The notes under the pieces were generated by a model. That model ran no database searches, was not told the DNA's origin, and worked only from the letters and a program-made list of their open reading frames with translations. Of a stretch of 64,000 nucleotides of DNA, positions 35,847 through 48,660 are shown one piece after another (within the stretch, counting starts at the first letter, position 1; every line of letters starts with the position of its first letter). Made by a program: the position numbers and the translations under genes. The stretch comes from Ophioderma brevispina (Eukaryota > Echinodermata > Ophiuroidea > Amphilepidida > Ophiodermatidae): NCBI GenBank assembly GCA_023653785.1, contig JAMKCH010019809.1:1-64000 (forward strand), in the 5' to 3' direction.

Positions 35847-36380
35847 TTAAGGTTAGCAGCTATAAGTGCGAGAGAATCGAAAAAATGTAGAAATCAGGGA
35901 TAATTGTGACAATTCCATATAACTGCTGTTAATGATAGAAACAAACCACAAACATAGTGAAAAAAGGAGTATTTGAGGAAATGTGTCATACCCTCTACCG
36001 CAAATAGACATACAGCCACGGCGTCCAAATCTACACTAAACAGCTGATTGTGGTTTTACAACCAGTACAGAATAAACAAGATCCAATAATGTTTGTGTTT
36101 GAGTTCAAACTGGCATGATCATGATTCACAATTCACTGCTGAAAAGCCGTGATAGTCACCGGGGAAAGGCTTTTTTCATCCCAAGATCGGAATTTAATAC
36201 GCACGTATAGAAATTACATAATCGGATAAAAAGTACTGCCTTGTCTTAAATACACGGATTTCAAGCCAACCACTTTGAGGTTATGTTCTCATATCCATTC
36301 CAGTAACAAAAATATAACAAATGAATTTGGTATTATTTTTTCGATGTTTTCGGATTAGCAAATCCCGGCTAATCCCTTTA
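35847..36380 (+). mobile_element. MITE family M3, copy 3
   Basis: 534 bp, ends TTAAGGTTAGCAGCTATAAG and 'CCCGGCTAATCCCTTTA'. Interior blocks as in the 13.8 and 15.2-kb copies. Ends more degraded than the others. Confidence 0.83.
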
Positions 36381-36693
36381 GGAATGTTGTCCCCTCTGGA
36401 TCAATTGCCTTGGTATGCCCTTGGACAGATATACAAAATCCCTAGCTACAATACATGTGTAAGAGTTATGTGAACCAGTTCATGTGTTGGTTGATAACAG
36501 ACCTTTGTAACTCTACTTTTTCTTAACACCCCAACCAATGAGGCTAAGATCTCCTTACTAGTAAACTTCATCTTTTTGGCACTGAAGATATTGCCTGATG
36601 AGTTCATTACACTCGGAGTGTGAAGATGTGGTGATAAGTCTGAATGCATTGTTAGTTCTTCTAGCTGCAAAAAGGTGAAACCCAAAGTGATAC
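36381..36693. other. No gene seen
   Basis: Spacer without recognised features. Confidence 0.4.
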
Positions 36694-37058
36694 TTAAAGA
36701 CCTATCAGTGATTTGACAAATATTTGAAATTTGGCAGGAAATAGCTTCAAAGTGAAGGATAAGTCTGTAGAATTCTCAAGAATTTACCTTTTCCCGCTGT
36801 ATAATTGACAGAACAGGAAAAAACGGCAGTGTTCCAGATACGATTCTCCATTCAATTAACGTGTTGTAGTAAGTGTCTGTTCGGACAGTAATGACTAAAA
36901 TCTCTGATTCTGTGCTTATTAAGGTTTGCATTCTGGTCTTATCAGTGCAGGGTATGTTAGTAAGATACGTGGGTACTTGGTTGCATACATCAAAAATCCT
37001 ATTTTTTGATGATTTTTTTCGATTTCTTGATTTATAGCAATCACTGATATGTCTTTAA
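36694..37058 (+). mobile_element. MITE family M2, copy 3
   Basis: 365 bp, left end TTAAAGACCTATCAGTGATT, right end 'AATCACTGATATGTCTTTAA'; central palindrome present as GTCTGttCGGAC. Non-coding. Confidence 0.86.
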
Positions 37059-37390
37059 GTGGATACTGCACAACCCTTTGTCTGTGTACAACGATGCCAC
37101 AATGATGGGATTCACTCAACACAGACATGGATATTATGTTCTGCACTTGCACTGGTCATTTGGTGATCCACAGCCTCGTTCCACGACTTAACCTCAACAA
37201 GTTGAGATTTTTATATCATCTGAACTTTGGCCTAATCTAGTATGTGTGTGTAATCTTGAAAATTTGATACTCTGGAAGAATTTGTAATTTTGTAATATTT
37301 TTTTTGTCTGTAAATGACCTAATTACAACACGGAGTAGCTTGGGGCACTGTTGATATCATTTGCTCCATAACATCAAGGCTTGCATAAGC
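37059..37390. other. No gene seen
   Basis: AT-rich spacer. Confidence 0.4.
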
Positions 37391-37536
37391 CAGGGGCCGG
37401 ATCCAGGATTTGAAAAACGTCCAAAATTACCGGGGGACTGACGGCTGTAACTTGTCCAAATGGGCTTATTTTGCAAGATTTTGCCAAGATTTTGCAGATA
37501 AGGGGGCGCGAGCCCCCTTCTCCTAGATCCGTGCTG
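37391..37536. mobile_element. 146-bp hAT-like miniature element
   Basis: Left end CAGGGGCCGGATCCAGGA, right end complementary to CAGCACGGATCTAGGA. An inner palindrome GGGGGCGCGAGCCCCC lies near the right end (37502-37517). Flanks do not show a clear duplication. Confidence 0.6.
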
Positions 37537-38421
37537 ATCAGAATCAACTGAAATTTTGGAAATAACCTTTTTTTTTCGATACCTAGAATCAATAAACAAA
37601 ATGCAAGGTGCTAGGATTCGCAAAAGGCCCCTTTTAACAATGCGGAGCCTTGCGTTATAGACCTTTTTCAACCGAGCCTGATGAGGCAATATCTTAAAAC
37701 AATAATAGCACATTTTTTTGCAGAGCCGCCCACAATTTTCAAATTTTTGATATTTTTGCACAGTTTATGTTGGTAAATTGTCCATAGGAAACTAAACCTG
37801 TGACGAGAATGCTAGAAAATGCGTATTTATCATAAATACGCAATTTTGGTACGTAGAATTGGGGTCACAGATTGGACTTAACGGCAGAGCTGGAAAGTCT
37901 ACGTTTATGTCCGTCCCATGATGAAATAGGGCCACCTCAATAAAATACACATAACTAACTTGAACTGCCGAACCAATAAAAAACAATGAGCGTAGGACAG
38001 GTACTAGCGCTATATCTCTGGCCTATTCACTTGGAAGGTGTTTCCAGCAGCCGTTGATGATTATTGGAGATATCCAATATTATTATTCTAATTAAAAAAT
38101 TCCTTCGTTTGTGACACATAGGACATGTTGAGCTTAACCATTCACGGTATAGTGGGTGAGCCAGGCATGGTCGGCGTGGAGGCTACCCAACTGGGGGGGT
38201 GGGGGCAAAGAGGCATTTATACAAGGGCTATCTCATCCTTATGGCATACATGAAAATTGTATGTGGCCATTCTGAGGGGTTAGCTTAAGCGAGCCAGGGG
38301 CTCGCAAAAGATTATACAGGGGTTCAAATGAAGAAAAGTGGTCCAATGTGGTTGAATTGCAGACCAAATGTTTGTATGAGCACAAGGATTAAAAAATGTA
38401 TAGGTTACTGGGCATAAGTTA
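37537..38421. other. No gene seen
   Basis: Spacer; open frames on the minus strand near 37400-37760 cover the small element and are not recognised. Confidence 0.4.
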
Positions 38422-38785
38422 TTGAAAGGTTGGCTTGGTTTCCGATTTTGTGTATCGTGTTATGTACTTGGTTAGTAAGAGAGCCCGGCACTTGTATACA
38501 CAGGACACCAGGTACCTGGGAAACAAATGCCGTTTTGATGCTAGATGCGCTAATGCATAGTGCAACGCCATATTCATTACTGTGCTCTAAATATTGATGG
38601 TTAACATTAAAACGACAGTTTCAAGTTTTTTGTAAGTATCGGTCCGGTATGGATTTCAGAGCTGAAATTTCAGGAAGGTAATGAGAAAAATACGGCACTT
38701 CATCTGATTTACAAAATTGATTTACTAATTCGGGTAAATCAGGGGGGGGGTCCTAAAGACGTCGGAAAATGTTATATGGCCTCCA
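38422..38785 (+). mobile_element. MITE family M4, copy 3
   Basis: Shares with 28779-29087 the blocks 'ttggtttccgatttt', 'agagcccggcacttg', 'ggtacctgggaaacaaa', 'ttactgtgct' and 'gggggtcctaaagacgtcgg'. Run of nine G near 38741. Both ends are degraded, so boundaries are approximate. Confidence 0.65.
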
Positions 38786-41222
38786 TTTTTCTGATGTAAA
38801 CTTTTAAAAATATGATTTTCTCAATTTTTATTAGAAGAGATTTCTCACGGGAAAAAGTATTTTGTGTTACTATAAAAGAAGAGAAAGGGGAATACCCCTG
38901 TTTATTTTGCTAAGTGCACCTTTTAGATTGCACACTAGGGGAAGTGGGGACTTCTCCAAGGATGCTGAAATTAGAAATTGTTTTGTTTTCAGATGAAAAC
39001 ATTGTAAAGATCAGGGAATTCCCCCACAAAGTTATATTGGGAAGTGATGTGATTAAGATGAAGTAATTATGTGGATTTCAATTTGGTTAACTATAGTGCA
39101 GGGGTTATGTTATGCATGATTATGATAGGTAATATCTATTTTAGACTTGGGATCTTTGAGAAGTCAGTAGTATATGGAGATTTGAGCAAGCCTCGCCGTC
39201 AGCAGTTGCACTTAGCTATATCGATGGTTGTAGCTGGTTTTATCTACCAATATTGGTAGATTTGTGCTACACACGTGCCAGGATTTATTATATTTTAATT
39301 CATGTGAGCAGAGGGCTTTAATTATTCTTACGGTCGTCTTGAAGGCGAAAGTGATGGGTTCTGGTGAAATCAATAGGATTCAAATTGGGACAGTATAGGA
39401 AATCGTAGGTGATTATCTTGGAACTGTATACTGTGGATTATGTCGTCGAGGGACCGTAATTTAAACCTTGTCGTCTTGAAATGCTGGACAAAAGTTATTT
39501 TTTCTTCAAGGCTGAGAAGAATTCCCATGGATATACCTAACTGAAGAGGGGGGTTAAATTATGTGAATTTGCATACTGTCTTTTTTTGGTGTCGCTTGTT
39601 GAGGACATATCATCGTGAACTGCAAACGCCCTCAACATAGGATACTAGAACTCTTTATAAGTAGAATCTTAAATTGTTGAATTATATGTGATTGGGTTTT
39701 GGACATACCAAATTCTTGAACCAAATCAAGGTAGTAAAGAAAGATCAGTAAAACTGTTATTATATATAATTAGTATCATTTGTGCACAAGGCTCATTTAT
39801 TTGTGTTTGAAGGTATTTCTGACATTAGACGGCTACGAGGACGTCCATAACCGAACAAGCCACATGTAAAGATTAGGCACGGAATTGAGGATTGATCAAA
39901 AATCATTGCACACATTTCAACGTTATATTTATGAATAGCTTTTATATCAACAACCTTAACAACGGGCATGATGGGCAGTTGCTGCTTGTTTCGGTGATGT
40001 ATCATGATATTTACCAATACCATACTTTTAACCTCTGTTCCTGATTTTTTTTTGAGCAAGTGTTAATTCAGTATAACAACATTTTTTTTGAAACTTTGGA
40101 TAAATTCTACTTTTTCGGAGCATTCTAGAGAGCGTTGCTTACATAGCTCACCATAAACCGGGACACACACTGCCACCACTAGGATTACAAAATGTGTGTG
40201 ATTTGATTGCTTGGTTATTATTTTAACCCACAACTTAAGATGTGCAGAGGATACTCCAGGCTTGCAAACAATTATGCCAACTTGTAATACAAAATAATTC
40301 TTGTCCAAACCACATACAGGGATGCGGAAAAAAAAGCACACTATTAAAGGTAAAATCACAAATATAATGGTCTACTCATTTGAATTGCTTTTCACCAATA
40401 TTTTAGCAGTCCTCATGAAAGTCGTCACATCAAGGTGATCCAAATTACAAATCAATGCATGAATATTGCCACACACACGAGGAATCAAAAAAAATTTGTC
40501 TAACATGTGTATGCTCCCCAGATTTAAGTTCCGTTTCCATGACACTTTACTGCAGATTATGCAGTCGTAGAGTATGGCTTGTAATGAACATAAAACATAC
40601 AGGGTGACCGGACACATATCAACATAATTTACAGTAACAATTAATATTTTATTTTATACTAGTACGGTACACTGGTAATTATATAACAACTTGTCAATAA
40701 AATTGAATCTGTGCACTATGTAAAAAATGCACTTACCACATCAAGGTCAGTGAATAAAAACTTCTCTCTGGTGCCTGTTTTGACACATGTACATAGTGGT
40801 TAGAGTGTAATGCACATGCAATTAAAAATTAATTCTTAATTTATTTTTATACACTTTCTTTTATTGTACATTTTTGGGGTTTATAATTGTAAACAAACAT
40901 TGGCGTATCGGGCTGCCGCTCTGATCTGGGCAAATTTCCCGAGTCGTGGGACTGTTCCCTCTTAGCTTAGGGGGGTCACAGAGCCTCCCAGAGGGCTAAA
41001 AAACGTCCGATTTAGCATGATTTTTGGGCAATTTTTTTCCCGACCAAGTCGTCAAAAGTGGGGCACTTTGTCCCCCTGCCCCCGCTTAAAAGTGTTTAAA
41101 CAACTGAAAACAAAGTAGAATGATAGTTATTAAAATAATGAAAGAGCATGCATTTTGAAATTGAACATTTGCTTATTATTACAAAAGTTATAGGAGGTTA
41201 CCTGAAATTTTAACATCAATAG
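38786..41222. other. No gene seen (2.4 kb)
   Basis: Several open frames of 60-98 codons on both strands, none recognised. No splice-flanked conserved frame and no repeat partner within the window. Confidence 0.4.
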
Positions 41223-41565
41223 TAAAGACACTATCAGTGATTTGCTAATCAGCAAATCGCAAAACATCAAAATCAATTTTTGTCACTGTATGTAACAGTA
41301 CAAGTATCCGAACATACCCTGCAACTGATAAGTCCAGAATCATCTAATAAGGACAGAATCAAGAGATTTTAGTCATACTGTCCGTTCGGACACTTACTAC
41401 AACACGTAATTGAATGGATAATCGTATCTTGGGGAACCCTGCCGTTTCTTCCTTTTCTTCTTCTACAGCTGGAAAAGGTACTTAGAGAATTCTACAGACT
41501 TATCCTTCCTTTGAAGTAATGTCTTCAATTCCAAATATTTTTTCAAATCCTGATAGTGGTCTTAA
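41223..41565 (-). mobile_element. MITE family M2, copy 4
   Basis: 343 bp, opposite orientation to the other three. Ends TAAAGACACTATCAGTGATT and 'CTGATAGTGGTCTTAA'; central palindrome GTCCGttCGGAC near 41388-41399. Confidence 0.85.
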
Positions 41566-42780
41566 GTTCAACTTATCATGCGCTTCATATCATAGAAATT
41601 TGGATCTTAACTTTTACTAATGAGGCAATCTCAATTTTACTACGACATGTCTGTGCGACGGACGGAATCAATTTCCTGCCTCAATTTAATTTGGCACTAT
41701 CACCTTTTTCACTCAAATTGCATTTTACCTCCACTTTGAGTGAAAGCAAGGCAATTATGCAACTTACCATATTTTCATATTAACCATTTGTGTTTGCTTA
41801 AACCATTTTAAATACATTAATACCCATTTCGTGCATTGTTTGGGGCGTTGCATACACTAACTACATACCACCATATGAAGCAGTTTGTAATGGGTAAAAG
41901 TCAACACATGTTTCAATTTCAAACTACAAAAAAATGACCATGTTATCTACATGTAATTACTTAAAGGAAAATCGCCTGTTTTCTCTTTACCTGCATTCAA
42001 AGAGTTAATGTACTTGTACATTTAATGCACTTTCCTCCAAAGAAAATTGAATGCAGTTCATGATCATTATTTCACTGATAAAATACAACCTATCAACATA
42101 TAATGCAAAATTGTTTTTGTTCTATGTAAATGAGTGTAACTAACTCATAGTAGTGAAAGTATCACGATGAAATCCGAAAAAGCGAGTAAAAGGGCCCAAA
42201 ACGGACTGAAAATTAATAAGTGTGGAAATTTTGATTAGTCCTTTTCCTGCAATCAGGAAATTCATGAAAATTAAAAATATTAAAAAAAAAAAAAATCTAC
42301 ATTTAAAATAACAATCTTTGTTACTTGTGATTTATTAACCAACAAGTGACAAAACAGACTATTGTAGAAAAAGACATGAAAATAATACACAATAATAAAG
42401 GATGTGCATTGTATTTGGATATTCACCCTCATGTGAACATTTGGAACTTTCTATCCCCCAAATCAGTGTGAAATGTGGCTTTCCATTTTTATATAAGGGC
42501 TATTATAAGTGTCCCTGAAGGCTGAAGGTAGCAGCACTTCCCTCAGGGTATAGTATTCAAGCTGGATACATGTACGTACATGTGAATTAGACAATATACT
42601 AATTTTAAAGCATGTTTTTGTAATCAATTTCTTATAAATGATAGTACTGGTAATTTTTATTATCAAATGAGTTTTCAAAGCATTTTTGCTTAGTACAAAC
42701 CGAAGGGGCATGAATATGTTTATACCTCAAAACTTTTCATACATAGCAGGCAATCGTAATTTTTCTGTATGTTCATTATG
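41566..42780. other. No gene seen
   Basis: AT-rich spacer. Confidence 0.4.
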
Positions 42781-42995
42781 CAAATTTCCGTCCCGTCGCA
42801 CTGATTCACATCCCGTCAATGGAAAGGACACACTGCTATAGTTTTAAGGATAAAATTGAAAATGATTGTAGTTTTGTTTAACATGACAGTTGCCAACAAT
42901 ATTTTATAGTTGGGAAAGTTCAATTCATTTGATATTTTTTCAGTCCCTCGAAAATAAAAAAAAATCGCTTCAAAATGCGACGGGACTGAATTTTA
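42781..42995. repeat. Small foldback (about 215 bp)
   Basis: 'AAATTTCCGTCCCGTCGCACTG' and, inverted, 'CCGTCGCA' with 'CAGTCCCGTCGCA' near 42976-42995 form inverted ends. 'CCCGTC' recurs once more near 42813. Class unknown. Confidence 0.4.
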
Positions 42996-45900
42996 CTCTT
43001 TATTCTGTTTTTTTTCCTCCTTTAAAACACTTTTAGAATTTTTTTTTAATGTTTTATTTTTGGTGATCAAGGAATATTAAATGCAAACACAGAAATTTGT
43101 TTCCTTTTTATAGATATACTTTTTTTCAAATTCTTCCCGTCCGCGATTTTAAAGAGGGCGCCATTTTTATCTTTAGTTTGCCTTTTTTTCATAACGATGC
43201 AATGTAATCACAAAAAAAAATTTTGGTATCAGCTTTGTTTGTACCCTTTGTAGCCATGGTTGTAATTTAACTTCAATAGCAGACTTGATTTGTTTAAGTT
43301 TTGGTGCTGACCATTTTTGGCTTTGGCCCATAGGATCCTCTCACCCTTACCCCCCCAGGAACTACTTCACTCAAATGGTTTTGTTGAAAAAAGTATACTT
43401 GGTAGAGAGAAATTTTACATGTGTTGTCAGATAAATAACCTACAAATGAGACATACCTAGCCCCATACATGCTCAGTGTCCTTTCACAGGAAAAAATGTG
43501 AACAAAATGTTTAAAATGTAACTCCTCCCACCCTTTTAGTATACCCCAACTCTTGGCGCATGACCATAACTTCCCCTTAGTCCCCATAATTGGGACTTCA
43601 CATGACGTTTTTAGTTATATGCCTTTAACAGTCTGTTAAGTGAAGTCCCAAAAACTTAGTGTAATCAGCTATGAAACATTTTGTGTACATTCAACTTTTC
43701 GACCACTGGCAACATTCAACTCCATTTTCATATAACCCGTGCTTTCACTAAACATCTTCTACTTTAGCACCAGTATATCAAATTTTAAATACAAGCTAAA
43801 GCTGTCATTAAGCACCTGGCAATACAAATCAGGACTTAGTCCACCGGTCGAATCCTAATGTACAAGTATTGAATTTCATTAAATTTTCACTTCATAAAAA
43901 GTTGATGAAGTTATTAACGACTATCCTGTTGTTAATAACAACTCTAAGGAATACTTTCAGGTGGAATCGGGTAATAAGTTTATTCACATGAAGCGGGAAA
44001 ATTATGGAGAATGTGAGACAAAAGTTTGTCATATCAGTTACACACTATTTTGGCATGACCCTCCATTGATTAAGTTAATTGCATATGATAATTGTACAAG
44101 GAGGATCATGCTCAGAGGACTAACGTGGGATGGTTCACAATGTCCTTCCAAATTTGTGGAATGCTCCAAAGGGCAATAACTTTGAATTTTCTTTGTCATT
44201 CTAAATTCAGGAAATATTTTCTGTATGCAGGGAAAAAGGTTATAGCTTATATATTTGAACCTTTATCTACTATCATTCTGTGTAAAAATTAAAGTCCATA
44301 AACAAATAAATAAAGTCAAATTAGACATTATAAAGTCCCTGTTTTCCTCTCTGGCACAAAAATTTTGCCCAGTGGACCCCCATCATTTCAATGACACTGT
44401 TGACACCTAAATGTACCAATCTTTGAATCAAAATTGCGGTTTTATCTTCACAACTACATGAAAACGTTGCCACCCCTTTTTAGAAAGAATATGATCTAAA
44501 GATTCATGTCTGATGGGGCACTTTTCCATTAATCCTCCCTTTTGAAACAAATATGCATTTACAGTAAATTCTCCACTTTCTGTCTTTCAAGAGACATCAC
44601 TGGAAATTCCAAGCAAAATCAGACAAAAAAAGTGCTTTGTATAATTTCAAAGCTTAAATTATTATCTACAACTTTCCTGTGAACATTTTTTCACATCATG
44701 TTAGGATCACACCGCAAATTGTAATTCAGTGTTTTACGCATACTAAGTAGGCCCATTTTTTTCAGAGATACATTAAACTGAGGAAATTAAATTTCATCTC
44801 ATCTGCATATTTAAGTAACCCCCTTTTGACCACATGTCAGTTTGCTATCACATTACGCTGCCATTTATCATTTTAAAATAGTCAATTGTTTTGCCGTATG
44901 TCCCATTACACATATTAATTAGGAATTTTCTACCATATGCCCTTTACTTAAGGAAATCAAAAAAGCATCTATTTGCATATTTTCTATCCAGTGGCAGTTG
45001 GAACCACCTGAAGGGATGTCCGCTAACATAGTTACTGAATGTTTTCATCTCTATGTAATGAACGTCATTAATGAAGCTTGAATAGCATTTTTGACAATTT
45101 GAGTGGACTCGCATTTTTCTGACAGGCAATAGACTGGTCCATTGGTAAAAAGTGAACAAGAGACCTTGTTGTCAGGCCAAAATAAAAAATAGGCTCTGCC
45201 ACAAGGCACTAGTTTTGGTTTTTTTTAAATGATTGTCAAGCCCAGTACCAAGGGAAAAATATTGCAAGAGTCCGTTCCTCATTTATATTAGCATTTTTCA
45301 CAACCCTAATATGCACTTAGTCCACTTTCCATTATTTGGCCTTATTTCAAGCAGAACTTAGCAAAATTTGTGGAGCACATAAAAATTTATATCTCCTGAT
45401 CCGCTTCATCTGCAAGGATGATCTTGATTGTTCCATTTCTACTCCAGAAGAAGCAGAAGGAATTTGTTTCTATATTAGAAATGGACCTATCTCAAACTTC
45501 AATTTCATTTACATCCCTTACTAACAGTTCCCTCACCTGAAATTCGTAAGCACCAAATCAAACGCTTCTGAGTAACAAAAACGATTTTATACATTAACGC
45601 CACCAACAACATTCTTCAACAGACGACACAAGAAAACTGAAGTGTGTACGGTAATACAAAAACAAATGCTAGAGTTGATTCTCACGGCATGCACCTTGTT
45701 TAATGGTCTGTGACATTTGTGGTTTTAATATGATCAATGAGTATGACTTAAAGGGGGAGGGCCCGATTTTTAAGGATATAGTTTTCATCTGGATAGATTA
45801 GCCTTCATTTCAATCCCAAATCCCATTGGTCAAAGTTTCGTGCCAAATTTCAAGCCGTTTTGATGGGAGAGCTAAAAACGGTTGATTTGTGACCCATGGC

Positions 45901-48534
45901 ATAGACTATCCACTATGCCCGTACTGTGTAAAAATTATATTTGGTAACAAAAATGGGGCACATTTTTGCTCATAACTTCCCAAACCAAAACAAAGTGGCT
46001 CTAAGATTTCACAGGTAAATTGAGAAAAATAGGTAGCTGTCATCTGATAACAATGATGACCACTTCCGGTAAATCTGGGCTCCTGGGGATGAGGCTGTTA
46101 GTGATCGGGCATGGACTGTAACTTAAAATACTTAAAGTGGGACTCAGAATTCGAAATATTATTTTTTTGTTTGTTAATAATGAAAACAAGTCAACTAGAA
46201 CCAAAGATAGTAACCTAAAATGCACCCTCCGAAATTGCGAGAATCGGTTGTTCGTTTTGATGCAAGTAAGTAAGCATTTATGGGTAGTATTACGTCCCAT
46301 AGGATACTTGTGTATAACAAAAAATCCGGATCCGGAATTTTATAACAAAGTTGTGTTTTCTATATGACAGGAATCGATTTAAGCTCGCTATTTACACAGT
46401 GATTAGTATATGGACAAGCATTATGTACATGCAAAAAAAACACGATTTTTTGGAATGAGGGCCGCCCTCCCAGGAAATCTCTGAGGGCCTTTAATTATTA
46501 TTCCTCTGCTTTTTTAAGTTTTTTTGGGTGTTATTTTTTATGTTAAAATTTAAAATATATCTTATTCTTCCAATGGTACTAGAATATCATCTTTCATTTG
46601 CGAGCAAATTGAAGAAATTTTTATTTTTTGAAAATGTGCCAGTGCCGGCTTAAATCGGCACCCTCTTGCCCCTAAACCTATTAAACAATAACACTCGTTT
46701 ATTCCGTTAAATGTGCCGAATCGTTTAGACGTAGGTAGGGTAGGGTGTTGTCAAAATGTCAGAATACTTAATCATTGTAAATTCTGTCCAGAAGAAGCTG
46801 CAGATGATACCCATGTATCTGTTCACCTTTTTCAAGCCGTATGATGTAATATGCATCTAATCCTGAACTACAGTGGGTCTAATCTGTACCAAAAATCCAA
46901 AATTTTACTTTCCGTTGTTGTGCAAACCTGAACGTGGTGTTGTGCAAAATAGATTTGCGTATCAATTTGTTTAAAAATTTGATGAGGGCGCCCTTCAGAG
47001 AGAAAGGCTCACACAGGCACAGGAAAATGGCGTTTGTCAGTGATAATGTGGCGAGAAAAAGAAAGGTAGATGATCTGATTATCTGCACGGAATATTTAAC
47101 TCTGTAATATATAGGCCTATATAACAGAAGCAAAAACTGGGCAAATTTTCATATGATAGTGCAATACTAATGAAGTGTTCAAAAGATTGTTGGGATGATG
47201 CCAGTATTGTTGAAGTTGGTGCAAAATTTTGAAACCGTTCATGGAAATGGTGACATGGCATGGTATCATTGCACATTGCAGGTTTAAAGCCCCCAGGTAT
47301 GACAGCCGACTAAAGTCTGTACCGGCTACGGATCACAGGACCGGACTTTGTGAGTCTTCAAATCATGGATCATAGATGGTCGAGGGGGAGAATCGGATGC
47401 AAGTCGATTCGCCGCAGTCTCGCACTGCAGAGTAAGAGACTTCGCGCAAAATTGCGCCAGCGGGCCCCCCCCCCCAAGTTCAAATGAATGTGAACTCGTC
47501 TAGCCGTAGAAACATCGGACGTGCATTGTGATAATCACTCCACATCACTTGGCGGTAAACTGGAAACATGAGTGAACGGCTGTTTTTCCAATTCAGAATT
47601 TCCGATTATTATTCGATCAATCAAATGAATTCTGAGTTTGTGAGTGTGACCAATCGGGACAGGGGAGCAAAATTTGACGAGAATCACAGAACGATTCTCG
47701 CAGGAATCTAGTAGTTATCCTAGTCCTAGTAACTAGACATTCGAATCCATTTATCATTAGCACTGGGCATTAATTATCGAACAGCTGATTTTCATGTCCT
47801 AGTTCGTTGTAATAAAGTGACATACGGTAGTGAATGAACTCAAACTTTGCGAGGTTACAGAGACCAAAATACCGCCAATATGCACTCAACATGCATTTAT
47901 GTCAAATTCTTGCAAATGACATACTGTAAATACCATTGTTTTACAATTGATATCACAAAATTGTAATTCGAAAAGAAATAGGAGGGAGCGATTTCTCAAC
48001 CAGAGAATTGAAGTCCCGAATGAAACCGGAAGCATAAATGACGAGTTAAAGGTAGTACACACGGTAAACAAATGCACACCACCGAAGAAAAAAATCCGTT
48101 CAACACATATTCAGAAGCTGCCGGCCAAGCCCATACAAAAAAAGTAATCTATTGAAGGCGGTATATGTGGGTAGAATCACTGTAAACTGAAATGTCTTGA
48201 ATTGGAAAAATCATCTTGAATTTAAATACCCGTACATGAGGAATTAACTTTTGTTGATCCATGAATTCAAACCTGAAGAAAATATACAATGGAAATTCAA
48301 GACCAAAATCCAGATACAAAAGAAGTCAATCAGATTGAATTCAAGAGGATTCCACCAACTGTATCTTGGGTGAGGGCTTAAGATTGTAAAAGAGATTAAC
48401 TTGGCCGGGGTGCACTCATATAATAGGCAGTATTGTATGCAGCATATAAGAAATCCTTTGAATATCATTGATGTGGTTTTGGATCTTGAATTGGATCTTG
48501 ATTTAAAATGCTTCCTTTTGTACAATGCCTAATG
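42996..48534. other. No gene seen (5.5 kb)
   Basis: The longest stretch without a recognised element. Open frames (for example 43961-44179, 45336-45524 and 47947-48147 on +, 44944-45159 on -) have no domain I recognise. A hairpin TGGGACTTCAC / GTGAAGTCCCA lies near 43593-43650. A 13-C run lies at 47466. Possibly unique intergenic or intronic DNA. Confidence 0.4.
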
Positions 48535-48660
48535 ATTTGCTAATTCGGAAGACTCAAAACGCAAATAATGATTTCCTATCTAAATCGACCCTCTGACACA
48601 CGCACTACACACACACTCTCACTAACTTAGGGGATCACCGTCGTCGCGACGAGCATGTGA
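48535..48660 (-). repeat. Block B, second copy (matches 52415-52545)
   Basis: 'gatttgctaattcggaag', 'tttcctatcta', 'cgaccctc', 'acacacactctc' and 'ttaggggat' occur in the same order and orientation at 52418-52530, next to the DIRS-like element. It may be the far half of that element's split repeats, or a solo remnant of another copy. Confidence 0.65.

Noticed and set aside
42463..42711. 82-codon minus-strand open frame
   Set aside because: No domain and no neighbouring signals; AT-rich low complexity.
47947..48147. 66-codon lysine/arginine-rich open frame
   Set aside because: Looks like a basic nuclear peptide, but has no acceptor site, no homologue I recognise, and low-complexity content.
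48600..48625. CA-rich stretch resembling a microsatellite
   Set aside because: It is part of block B, which is shared with 52.4-52.55 kb, so it is element sequence rather than an independent microsatellite.
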